From Cololabis saira (taxonomy: Eukaryota > Chordata > Actinopteri > Beloniformes > Belonidae), in contig NC_084597.1 in assembly GCF_033807715.1 (NCBI RefSeq), forward strand, positions 10,958,343 to 11,022,342: 64,000 nt of DNA, written 5' to 3'. How positions within the stretch are numbered: position 1 is the first letter of the stretch; each line of letters starts with the position of its first letter. The position numbers were made by a program, and so were the translations under genes. The notes beneath the pieces were generated by a model. That model made no database searches. It saw only the letters and a program-made list of their open reading frames with translations, and was not told where the DNA came from. Shown one piece after another: positions 35,500-54,203 of the stretch.

Positions 35500-35803
35500 T
35501 TTGAGGAATGTTTGTTATCCCTACAAAGGCAATTTGTTTTAAGGGCAGTCTTTCTCTTACTTTTTGCTTTTATTTTATTAATTTAATTAATCTTTTTGAG
35601 GGTAGGCAAATAATAAGCTTTGCTTCAGCCTACCCCTTTTTCGGTCTAGATGTTATTTGTTTATTTGTATACTGGAAACTTTTTTGTTATGTTTTCTTTG
35701 AACAATTGAACGTTTTCTTGTTGTCAGTTTTATTCTTGGTTTTTTTATTTATTTTTTTGTGTGTCATGACCGAAAATAAACTAAACTAAACTAAACTACT
35801 AAC
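35500..35803 (+). mobile_element. LINE 3' end with (CTAAA)n tail
   Basis: A degenerate open region is followed by GACCGAAAATAAACTAAAC and a short tandem CTAAA tail, the usual fish LINE terminus. The peptide EGRQIISFASAYPFFGLD is consistent with an untranslated or eroded 3' region rather than a domain. Family not determined. Confidence 0.5.
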
Positions 35804-35989
35804 CCGATAACCTAAATACTTCATTTATTAAGGTTTCCAGACATCACTGCCTGGCACAAACATAACAGATACGTGCTCACTAAAGGGTAAAGAGCGTTCA
35901 TGTTTTATGTAATACGACTGATAACAGGAAGTTGTAACAATATCATAAACAGCCTTCCTTTGAGAAGGAGGAACTTGGCAGCGGTCTTG

Positions 35990-36060
35990 TTGTTCGGGGA
36001 ATCCCTCAGTACCGACGTCACTCGGCTTATTTAAGAAGAAGCTCACCCAAAACAGCTCAA
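35990..36060 (+). promoter_or_regulatory. Putative pmaip1 promoter: kappaB, CRE-like and TATA-like motifs
   Basis: Within 40 bp lie GGGGAATCCC (35996-36005, an exact fit to the NF-kappaB consensus GGGRNWYYCC), CGACGTCA (36013-36020, one change from the CRE palindrome) and TTATTTAAG (36027-36035, TATA-like). The start codon at 36151 is about 115 bp further on, a plausible 5' leader. Stress-inducible control of Noxa by CREB/ATF factors is known in mammals. Use of these sites here is inferred. Confidence 0.5.
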
Positions 36061-36150
36061 ACCTGTTCCTGCCTGTCAAGAAACAACTCTGAAGCGTCAA
36101 AAGCAGTGGGACTAAAGGAAATCTTAACCTGTGAAGCTTTCTCCTTCATA

Positions 36151-36382
36151 ATGGCTCGACCTGGTAAGTACTCATTCACCTTTAAGTGGACTAAATCTAG
36201 TTGAAATTCATTTATTAAATATACATATCCTAATCAAATTGTGATTTTTGCCATCAGATTTTGCCGCCATTGTTGACCTTTGCGCATATGAGCTGCGTGA
36301 AGTTGGAGATGAACTTTACTGGAGATACAAGCTGCTGAAAATACTGATCAAGAACTACAAAACCGTCACAAATATAAAATGA
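36151..36382 (+). CDS. pmaip1: PMAIP1/Noxa-like BH3-only apoptosis protein
   Basis: Two coding exons, 36151-36163 and 36258-36382, are joined by a 94-bp intron with GTAAGT donor and CATCAG acceptor. They give a 45-residue protein beginning MARPDFAAIV and ending VTNIK. The central CAYELREVGDELYW is a BH3 motif: C13, L17, V20 and L24 are the hydrophobic positions and G21-D22 the signature pair. The following WRYKLLKILIKN matches the basic, hydrophobic C-terminal segment of Noxa (human CATQLRRFGDKLNFRQKLLN). BH3-only proteins neutralise pro-survival BCL2 relatives, chiefly MCL1 for Noxa, at mitochondria. The length matches the short Noxa family. Each exon is too small to stand out as an ORF. The orthology call rests on the motif, the tail and the size. 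Confidence 0.82.
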
Positions 36383-36960
36383 GACGTGAAGATGGAGCCG
36401 TTTATGAGGAATTCAAAATAAACCAAAAAAAAAAGCAAAACAAGGAAGCCAAAACAAGGAAGCCAAAGAAGGAGTGAGTCTCAACTATTGACTCATTACC
36501 GGTGGCAGAGTGGCGACAAACATATGGGATGTACACAACCTTGTGCAAACACCGGGCCGGAGTCTCCATTGGGAACTTTGGACTCAAGTTAACACCGAAG
36601 GAAAGAAGGTGTGGGATGCTGTTGATCCTCCGGGTGACGGAAGAGGAACGCCTGACGGGAAAGCATGCGGAATATGCTGATAGTCACGTATACACATTAT
36701 ATGAGGACATTTATGTTTGACGTGCTTGGTTTTTAACAGACGTAAATGCTATCACTTTATGCATTCATGAAATGATTTGTCTGTGAATTACTTAACCCCT
36801 CGTTGCCTGATGTAAGAAATAATACACAGAAAATGCTCTTTTTTTAAAGTGTTTATTATATATTGAAATTAAAAGCAAATCCTCAATTCTGTGTTAAAGT
36901 TTTTGTTTTGATTATGGGGTCGCAGAAAGGTATAAGGAGTAAAGCTGTTAAATAAAAACT
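36383..36960 (+). other. Probable pmaip1 3' UTR with poly(A) signal
   Basis: No further exon is apparent. AATAAA at 36951-36956 (GTTAAATAAAAACTG) is the first well-placed signal downstream, with more A/T-rich signals near 36980. An internal open frame at about 36502-36720 shows no family resemblance and is treated as untranslated. Confidence 0.45.
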
Positions 36961-37514
36961 GTTGACAGATATACAATTCCTGATAATAAAAGTTTTGTAT
37001 TCACTCAGTGGACTGTGTGGTTCTGTGTTGCATCGGTGAACGCTCTTCATTCGATAGTGATGACGTTGGATTCACAGTGCAAAGCGGAAAGAAAAGGAAC
37101 CTAAAACAAGCCACATGTACGGGCTTTCTTTGGTTATGAAAGCATTCCTCTTCCCCGGGAAATGGGACTCCGTTTCTCACAATCTTTTTTTTAGGTTTCA
37201 CATGTGTTTGCCAGATAAGGCCCAGAGGAAAACACAAGTCTGCTTCTTACTCCAGAGCTCCAAATTTGAAACCCCAAACAGTCTCGTGAGACTGTTTTAA
37301 TGGTGGAGATTTTGACATGTACACACTTAAGGCAGAGGTGGAACAAACTATGGGTTTGAATTTGTATTAATCAGCCATATAGTGTAAGCTTTACTTAGGG
37401 AATATGTGTTATCAGCCAAAATGAAAAGTGGCGACTCATCCTGCACCTGGGTGCATATTTTAGAAATTCAGAGAAAAGTTTTTTTTTTTTTTTTTTACTT
37501 CAGATGTTGAAAGA

Positions 37515-38246
37515 TACTGGGAGTACCGGGAGTATTAGGGCCAAACTAAGACAAAAAAAATGGAAATTACGAGAATAAAGTCATAATATAATGAGAATAA
37601 AGTCGTAAAATTACGAGAATAAAGTCATAATATAATGAGAATAAAGTCGTAAAATTACGAGAATAAAGTCGTAATGTTGCGAGAATAAAGTCGTAATAGA
37701 ATAAAGTCGTAATATTATGAGAATATAGTCGTAATATTACGAGAATAAAGTCGTAAAATTACGAGAATAAAGTCGTAACATTACGAGAATAAAGTTGTAA
37801 AATAACGAGAATAAAGTCGTAAAATTACGAGAATAAAGTTGTAAAATAACGAGAATAAAGTCGTAAAATTACGAGAATAAAGTCGTAACATTACGAGTAT
37901 AAAGTCGTAATGTTGCGAGAATAAAGTCGTAATATTATGAGAATTTATGAGAACTCTAACAGGAAGAGCTTCTTCTCCCTGTGTTAAAATGAGGAATATT
38001 GAGCATCTTGTTATATTTATATATTTATAACATATTACGACTTTATTCTCGTAATATGACTTTATTCTCGTAATTTTACGACTTTATTCTCGTAATATTA
38101 TGACTTTATTCTCGTAATTTTACGACTTTATTCTCGTAATATGACTTTATTCTCGTAATTTTACGACTTTATTCTCATTACATTATGACTTTATTCTCGT
38201 AATTTCCTTTTTTTGTTTTTTTGTTTGGCCCTAATACTCCGTCGTA
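37515..38246. mobile_element. Palindromic element built of ATAAAGTCGTAA tandem units, copy 2
   Basis: It has the same architecture as 28484-29071: direct AATAAAGTCGTAAAATTACG units on the left, a short A/T centre (about 37940-38030), and the complementary units on the right. It ends GGCCCTAATACTCCGTCGTA. Six-bp flanks GAAAGA lie at 37509-37514 and 38247-38252. The left terminus shows a small internal duplication (TACTGGGAG then TACCGGGAG). Confidence 0.82.
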
Positions 38247-38874
38247 GAAAGAGGATGTTCAGCAAAGTGTAAAGTGCTCAAGCGACTGCAGCTGACTAAT
38301 TAGCACAACTCAGGCATTTCAGTAAGTTTCAGTTTCCTTTAACCTTTAAATTACAAAAACTGGAAATGTGAATGGAAAATACACCTAGTGGCAACAAGTC
38401 TGTTTCACAATAAGTTCCATAAGTCGCTAAAACATTTTTAATGCATGCATGAAGTAATTTTCCTTGTGACTGGAAAGAGTCAATTTCACCAAATTTACAT
38501 GGAAACACATTTTTTTTTCCATTTTTACAGATCACATGATATCCTAACAAGAGTTGTAATTACTTTTCTGTAGGAACTGACTGTTTGGGAATGAAGCAAG
38601 AGGAAGTAATTACCTTACATACGGTAACTTGTATCAAAGGTTGTGTAGGCCACCCTAAAGTTTTTAATCCACTGCTCCTCCATGAGATTATGGACAGTGA
38701 AATCTCCCAGAAATCCCTCAAATGTATCCAGCTTCACGTATAAACCGTTTACCTAGCGACAGTTCACTGCAGTAGTTGGCGTTTTTTTTTTTGGTAAAAG
38801 TAAAGAAAGAGCGGGTGCAGAAATTGTCACAGAGACAGATACAGGCTAAACACTCCCAACGGACTCAATCTTAA

Positions 38875-39694
38875 AGGTATTGTGACATGAAAAACACATT
38901 TTTGTTGATTTTTTGTGTTTTGTTGGGTGTCTTGACATCAATTACACCCAAAAAACAACGAACTTTTAACATTCAGTCAGTGTATTGTGTGCTTTCTGGG
39001 ATTTTCCGCATAACTATGCAAAAACGGCGCATGTGGTTTGCTGGCGGGTCGTTACGTATAGACCCGCTAAATCACCGCCCCCTCCACCCAGCTCCCTGTC
39101 TCCTCTCCTCTCCAGCGCACCATAAAGGCTGATTTATGGTTCCGCGTTACACCGACGCAGAGCCTACGGCGTAGGGTTACGCGGCGACGCGCACCGTACG
39201 CTGAACCCTACGGCGTAGGCTCTGCGTCGATTTAACGCGGAACCATAAATCAGGCTTAACACGGAGCAGTTTAGAGCCTCTTTTGTTCTAATCACCGGAG
39301 GAAAACTGCTAAAAAGACCCGCGGCCACTGACTGGACTTAAGATAAGGGGACACTGCTGCTTGCATGCCTTTATTTTTATGATTGTTTGCTGTGGTTCGC
39401 CCTGCTGCTTTTCCGTGCATGCTTCGCCTGTCGCTCCCGGCTTAACTCTCCGACGCCGCTGTGAGCGTATGGCTGGAGGAGGAGGAGGTTTGGAGGAGGA
39501 GCGGCGCAATGATTGACAGGAAAGGGGGAAAAGGAAGCGTTTTTCACGGCGCAAAAAAACACTGTCATAAAAAGCCAGGAATGGAGTACTAGAGTGAAGT
39601 TTTTCTTGTTACACTCTTTTAGACACATTTGAGGGATGTTGGCCAAGACTTTTAATAGTGTTAAAAGCATGTTAAAAATGATGTCACAATACCT
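38875..39694. mobile_element. TTAA-targeting DNA transposon with nested MITE
   Basis: Left AGGTATTGTGACATGA and right ATGATGTCACAATACCT are inverted ends flanked by TTAA (38871-38874 and 39695-39698). A MITE at 39126-39256 sits inside. Open frames across the interior show no transposase motif. Confidence 0.75.
39126..39256. mobile_element. ATTTATGGTTCCGCG-family MITE, short copy
   Basis: A 131-bp near palindrome, AGGCTGATTTATGGTTCCGC to GGAACCATAAATCAGGCT, is flanked by TAA on both sides (39123-39125 and 39257-39259). It interrupts the TTAA-flanked element, so it is the younger insertion. Confidence 0.85.
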
Positions 39695-39830
39695 TTAAAA
39701 TCAGACAGGCTTTTTACGGTAAGTCATGGGCCTTTTGTTTGTTTTTGTTTCAATAATGAAGTTTACTTGTTCTTTGAAAAAAAAACAAAAAAAACAACAA
39801 CCTATGTAACATGCCTTAAAGCCACTTTAT

Positions 39831-40707
39831 GGCTACGTTCACACTGCAGTTCCCAAGTGACCCAAATCCGATTTTTTGCTCATATGTGACTCAGATCTGA
39901 TTTGTTTATGACAGTGTGAACAGCACAAGTCACGTGGAATCTGATCTTTTCAAATCAGATTCAGGTCGCTTCCATATGTGGTTCTAAATCGGATACAGGT
40001 CTGATGTTTTGCAATGCGACCTCAGTGTGAACAGCCAGGTCGGAATTAATGCGACTTTGACGTCCCTTGAGAGCGACCGTTGTCATAATGCTGCGCTGGC
40101 GGGGGCGGGAGTCACTCGGAAGCGATTGGAAAAGGTCAAGACAAACATGGAGGATAGCGGCGACGGAGCTAATCAGTGGAGGGACAGTGAGGTCTTGGAC
40201 CTTATAAGTATTTGGGGGGACACTACGATACAAGCTAAATTAGAGGGGTCTTATCCTAACCGGTCCGTATTTGAAGCATATCAAAAGAAATGTGCGAGCG
40301 CGGCTACAGAAAGACGTGGCTGCAGTGCACACACACCTCTCTACAGACGAGGCAGCCATCGCTCCACAAAAAGCCATTATTAAAAATGCGGCTTTCTTTC
40401 TCCTCCTTCTCCTCTTCATTAACACTTGCTCACAGTTTCGTCGGCTTCCACCACACAACAACTTAAAAATATACCCATGTACGCTCACTTCTGTTCCTCC
40501 ATGTTTACCGCCGTATGACGGCGTGCTGCGTGTGACGTCTTTGTTATTGTTCCTCTGCGCATGCGGGTCAGTTCAGGGCCGCGATGCGTTCACACTCGAG
40601 TCTGATATAGGACACATTTTAAAAGATAATGTGAACAGCCACACAAAAAAATCGGATGTGGGAAAAAATCGGAATTGAGCATTAGGTCCTGCAGTGTGAA
40701 CGTAGTC
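39831..40707. mobile_element. DNA transposon with GGCTACGTTCACACTGCAG ends
   Basis: The left end GGCTACGTTCACACTGCAG pairs with the right end TGCAGTGTGAACGTAGTC. Internal AAATCCGATT and AATCGGAATT words near each end mirror one another. TAT flanks both sides, too short to be decisive. It carries a Myb/SANT-like gene fragment. The next element begins only a few bases away at 40711. Confidence 0.75.
40147..40383 (+). pseudogene. Transposon-derived Myb/SANT-like domain fragment
   Basis: From MEDSGDGANQWRDSE the frame runs VLDLISIWGDTTIQAKLEG and SYPNRSVFEAYQKK. This is the W...E...LI.IW.D..IQ..L pattern of transposon-encoded trihelix/Myb-like DNA-binding domains, seen in many uncharacterised fish proteins. 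After about 45 residues the match is lost and the frame soon stops. It is a remnant inside the element at 39831-40707, not an obvious host gene. Confidence 0.6.
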
Positions 40708-40710
40708 TAT

Positions 40711-42041
40711 TACTCCTTTTCCATCAAACCGGTTCCAGGGCTGGTTCTGGTTCTGGGCCAGTGCTGAGTTTGAAACTGGGATTTCTGTTCCCACTGATAA
40801 AAAACTGGCTCCGGACCAGAAAAACCAGTTCCATGGTAGCACCAACTCTTTGTTAGGCTAGAGCAGGGGTCGGCAACCCAAAATGTTGAAAGAGCCATAT
40901 TGGACCAAAAACACAAAAAACTAATATGTCTGGAGCCGCAAAAAATGAAAAGTCTTGTATCAGCCTTAGAATGAAGGCAACACATGCTGCATAGTTTCTA
41001 TATTAGTTATAACTGCGGGGAGATTTTTTTTTTCATTATACACTTCGAGAAAAATGGCGAAATTCTTGAAAAAAAAGTCAAAATGTCGAGAAAGATGTCG
41101 AAATTTCAAGAGAAAAGTCAAAGTACAATCTTGAGAAAAAAGTTGAAATGTCGAGAAAAAACTCTAAATGTTGAGAAAAAAGTTGAAATGTCGAGAAAAA
41201 AGTCAAGATTTCGGAAAAAAAAGTTGAAATGTCGAGGAAATAGTCAAAATTTCATGAAAAAGTCGAGATGTCAAGAAAAGTAAAAATTTTGAGAAAAAAG
41301 TCGAAATGTGGAGATTAATGTTGAAGTACAATCTCGAGAAAAAAGTTGAAATGTCGAGAAAAAAGTCAAAATTTCGAGAAAATAGTTGAAATGTCGAGAT
41401 TAAAAAGGAAAGGAAAAAGGAAGAAAAAAAGAGAAAAAAGGAAAAAAAGAAAAAAGGAAAAAAAGAAGAAAAAAAAGGAAAAAAAGGAAAAAAAAAGAAA
41501 AAAGGAAAAAAAAGAAGAAAAGAAGGAAAAAAGGAGAAAAAAAAGGAAAAAAGGAAAAAAAAAAGTCAAACATTTTTGAAAAAGCTCCAGGAGCCACTAG
41601 GGCGGCGCTAAAGAGCCGCATGCGGCTCTAGAGCCGCGGGTTGGCGACCCCTGGGCTAGAGGAAAGAACCGCTTACGTAAGCGGAGGGGGCGGAGTTATC
41701 CAGACCGATGGCAATAGCAAGACTGGGAGACGGAGACATTTTCAAATAAGCAATTAAATAATCTGGATGCATCAAAACAGCAGTGGTCTGAGGAGACAAC
41801 CTGTGTTAGCGATGTGTCCACGGAGGAGCTACGTGGACCAAGTCCGTATTAGAGCAGATACCTTGTTGTTGCTTCAACTTTCCCGCCAATGGAAACGCAG
41901 CAACGTAACTGAGGTTTGAAATGACGTGGCTCCCCTTAGCACCTGAGCTATGAAAAAACAAACCGGTTCTCAGCTGGTTCCCAAGTTGAACCAGTTGTGA
42001 ACCAGAACCAGCACTGGAACCAGTTTGGTGGAAAAGGCGTA
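40711..42041. mobile_element. MITE with 40-bp inverted ends, interrupted by a hAT copy
   Basis: The left end TACTCCTTTTCCATCAAACC and the next 20 bp (GGTTCCAGGGCTGGTTCTGG) match the reverse complement of the right end (CCAGAACCAGCACTGGAACC then AGTTTGGTGGAAAAGGCGTA) with about five differences. Without the 40864-41653 insertion and one copy of its duplication it would be about 530 bp. Its own target duplication is not clear. Confidence 0.75.
40864..41653. mobile_element. hAT MITE, CAGGGGTCGGCAA family, copy 3 (nested)
   Basis: Exact 8-bp duplications GGCTAGAG flank it at 40856-40863 and 41654-41661. It has the same ends and the same internal GTCGAAATGTCGAGAAAAAA array as 4800-5371 and 20918-21475, here expanded to the longest of the three copies. 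It lies inside the 40711-42041 MITE. Confidence 0.92.
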
Positions 42042-42454
42042 CGTAGGCACGCTTCAAAGTGCACCTCCAGTGGGACAAAGTGTTATTACGAGACATGCCA
42101 CATCGCCCCCAACTCAGGTCTCCTTTGTCAACACAGCAGATCTATATGCCTCCAAGTGGTCAGAAGTGGCATTGCTACATAGGGTGGCTTTAATTTATTT
42201 TGCAGGGTAACATATTGGAAATTTAGACATTAAGTTTAATTTGTTTTATCACCAAAAAAACCCATAAATGTATGTTTATTTAAAGTGGTAATGGTCCAGG
42301 TTTTTTTCTTGATACGTCAACAATTTAGAAATTACTCTGGTAAAAAACAATCAGACTAGGTGCCTAATCTGTATTGATTAATGAGAAAATCTTCACTGTA
42401 AAACAAAAGGCAAAATGCTAAATAACAACAATGGCAAAACAGTGTAAATTCAGG

Positions 42455-44997
42455 CACTTAAAGGATCCTTACTTTATTTTGTGTGGTAATACAAAAAGCA
42501 TACAGAATTAGAGAGGATAGGAGAGATGATCCCTTTCATTGTAATCCGTTAGATCATACACATAAAAGGACTAATAATTACATACAAGCCTCTTCTTTGT
42601 AGCTACATCCCCAAGTACCCTGGCCCTCCACCAATAGCATGCACCATCTCTTTGCTGTGAATGGATCTGAACAGTTGATATCCGATGGTAGTTCACGTTA
42701 AAAAAAATAAAAAAAAAATATTCCATTGAACAAATGGTTTTACAACATCCAAAGATTATATGAACTAGAACAGAACATTTGTAATCATAATTTTAAAGCA
42801 AAATTGAAGCTTACCTGAACAAAATCATATCTGAAATGAGTTATTGTTCAATCTACTGCATGTTTTTATCTGGATTCATTTGGGCCAATATGGATTCATA
42901 AACCAATACCCTATGTCTTTTTCTTTCTTTTTTCCCCCCATTGTATCACCCAGTGCTCCTAAGTGACAGTCCTGGGCATTGGGGTTGGTAGAGGGGAGCT
43001 GGTTCACTCCTTCCTTGAGGAGGCACCAGACAAGGTGGGGCTCCTCGGGCCGGACGTAGCGTGTGGAAGGATCACGTTATTCCAGCCGGATCCTCCCCAC
43101 CCCATCTGGTGCCCCGGCTGGCCAGAGGGGGCATGTATAGCCCAGGACTGCTGCATGTTTTTGTGAGGGTAGCTCACATTAGCTACCCAAGGAAACACGG
43201 GGAGAACATGCAAACTCCACACAGAAAGGCCCTTCCCCGGCGGGGATTGAACCCAGGACCTTCTTGCTGTGAGACGGCCGCACTACCAGCGTGACCCCAA
43301 CAATACCCCATGTCCACGATGGCTTTTTACACAGATGCTTCAAGGGTCAGCTCAACCATTTCCTCACTTACCACTGGCTGTACAGCAGAAAGGTAACAGT
43401 TTACAGTCAAACTAGTCACTGGGAAACTAATGTGTGACATGTTGCCTTTGAATTTTATAAAGCTGATGATCTAAAATGGAAATTCAAATCACCTTCATTG
43501 TATTAATATAGAGAAACACATCGGAAAATCGAATATAAACAGCAGCTAGAAACCATCAATGTCAAGTTTAAAAATGTGTTTGAAAAAAAAAAAAAAAAAA
43601 AAACGACAACAAAAAAAACAACAAAAAATCTATGTGGAATGACCATCTTTTACTGAATGGAAACTGGCCTTTTTAGCTCATAAACATTATCAGCACACCT
43701 GTGTAGGAAAGCAAGTACGATCTTGGTTACTCTTGTTTAAGGTGGTCACCGACTCAAATCTGAGATCATTTTGCCTTCATCTTTACATATTAATTCACAC
43801 TTAGAATGTCATCAAAAGCCTTTTTAAGTTGTCCAAAAACATATTGATTTTAAAAGTATCCACAGAGCTAAGTAGGTATTAGACAAAATAAGTGAGGTCT
43901 TTTTTCTCTCTCACCATAATTGCTAAGGTTTATAATTTTGCAAACACCGGTGAGTTACGCAAACCCAAGGAAATACCTATAAATGCCGTTGAACCTATAG
44001 GGCTACTAATTGTGCAAAATAGTTGATAAATGGGAGGCTACTACAAGCACCAACTAGCAACATAAATAGCAATGGAAGACTAGCCACATCCTAGAAAAAA
44101 AACACAGAATGGACCCTCTTCAGAACAGCAAACTAAAGAGTTTTGTTGGACTCAAGAATTTATTCTTCATTTAGGTCAAAGTCTACGAGGGCCGAATTAC
44201 CCAGGCTTACTTTTACTAGAGCAGGAACTGATCTGAAATCTTTATCCCCCCCCCTTTCCTCCTCAAAATGCAATGAGGAAGAAGGGAAGAAAGGAGTTTT
44301 AAAGACAAGAGTGAATGAGGGAAACATTCAGGAAGTCTGTTCTAACAGTAGCTGTAAAAGCATGTAGTCCCAACAGAAGTGGGGACGAGCGAGTGGGAGG
44401 AGGCAGAAGACCTGCACAAGTGCAAAGAGCATCAATAGCTGTGCGATTTGCTATTATTATTATAATTTTTTTATTTTTTTTTTAATCCTTGCATTAGCAC
44501 GTGTGAGAGAGACCAGTTTTCAGATTCTGGACAGATGTTGAAGAGATGGAGAGGTGGATGTTTGTTTTGTACAAGCGCTACTCAGCCCGTCATTATCTTC
44601 ATATTCACCATGTTCACGTTGCCACGTGCTGCGTTCTCTGATCTCATCTTGCTTTGATAGAAATCCACCTGTTTGTAGTGTTTTTGTTGTTTTTTTTTTT
44701 TTAAACATACTAAACTTTGCAGTGGCACACAACTTACCTCATTTGCGTGGAAGCCCGTCGCTTTATATTCAAAGATCATTCAATCAACCGTTACTTGGTG
44801 AAGCCCACCACCGATCAGACTGCACTGTGTTAACATGGACTACCACCAAAATGTTATCCAGAATAGATGTATAAACAGGCTCCTCAACCAGAAAAGATTG
44901 TCTCATTAAAGTGAAGTCTGTTTCATTGAGTCCTTCAACTAATTAAATGAAACGGCCCCATAGCCAGATGTTTCAATCCAACTGATCCGTTGTTTTT
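42455..44997 (-). other. Probable golph3 3' UTR
   Basis: Downstream of the golph3 stop no other exon is recognised. A minus-strand AATAAA at 42473-42478 could end a long 3' UTR of about 2.5 kb that includes a SINE at about 42960-43305. Earlier signals may be used instead. The extent is inferred. Confidence 0.35.
42960..43305 (-). mobile_element. tRNA-derived SINE, minus strand
   Basis: On the minus strand the head reads CTGGTAGTGCGGCCGTCTCA (A-box-like) and then GGGTTCAATCC (B-box). The body follows: TTTCTGTGTGGAGTTTGCATG and TTCTCCCCGTGTTTCC, a sequence very common in teleost SINEs. It lies in the proposed golph3 3' UTR in the gene's sense orientation. Confidence 0.7.
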
Positions 44998-53937
<8,940 letters not shown>

Positions 53938-54118
53938 GGCCGCGGCGTTCAGGGCGGTCGGATCGCAAGACTAAGAGCCTACTGGGTTCACAGGGAGAGG
54001 CGAGCATGCATGAGAGGCGGATGCTGCTGCGGAAATGTGGAGGAAAGTCGAGGAGCTGAGCGAGTAAACACGGCCCCGCGACGTCGCACTCCAGTCGGTC
54101 TCCCTGCACAGACTCGGC

Positions 54119-54156
54119 CCACTTCCGGGTTCGACGTGGTGCGCGTCGTGACGTCA
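54119..54156 (-). promoter_or_regulatory. Putative golph3 promoter motifs (ETS/GABP and CRE)
   Basis: On the minus strand CCGGAAGTG (54120-54128) is an exact GABP/ETS-type site. TGACGTCA (54149-54156) is a perfect CRE palindrome. They lie about 180-220 bp upstream of the golph3 start codon in locally G/C-rich DNA without a clear TATA box, the layout of a housekeeping promoter. Transcription start not determined. Confidence 0.55.
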
Positions 54157-54203
54157 GACGTAAATACGTCCGTCATCATGGCTGGAAACTATCTGTGTGA
54201 AAG

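Noticed and set aside
36502..36720. 72-codon plus-strand ORF after pmaip1
   Set aside because: No homology recognised and no acceptor joins it to pmaip1, whose frame already stops at 36382; treated as 3' UTR.
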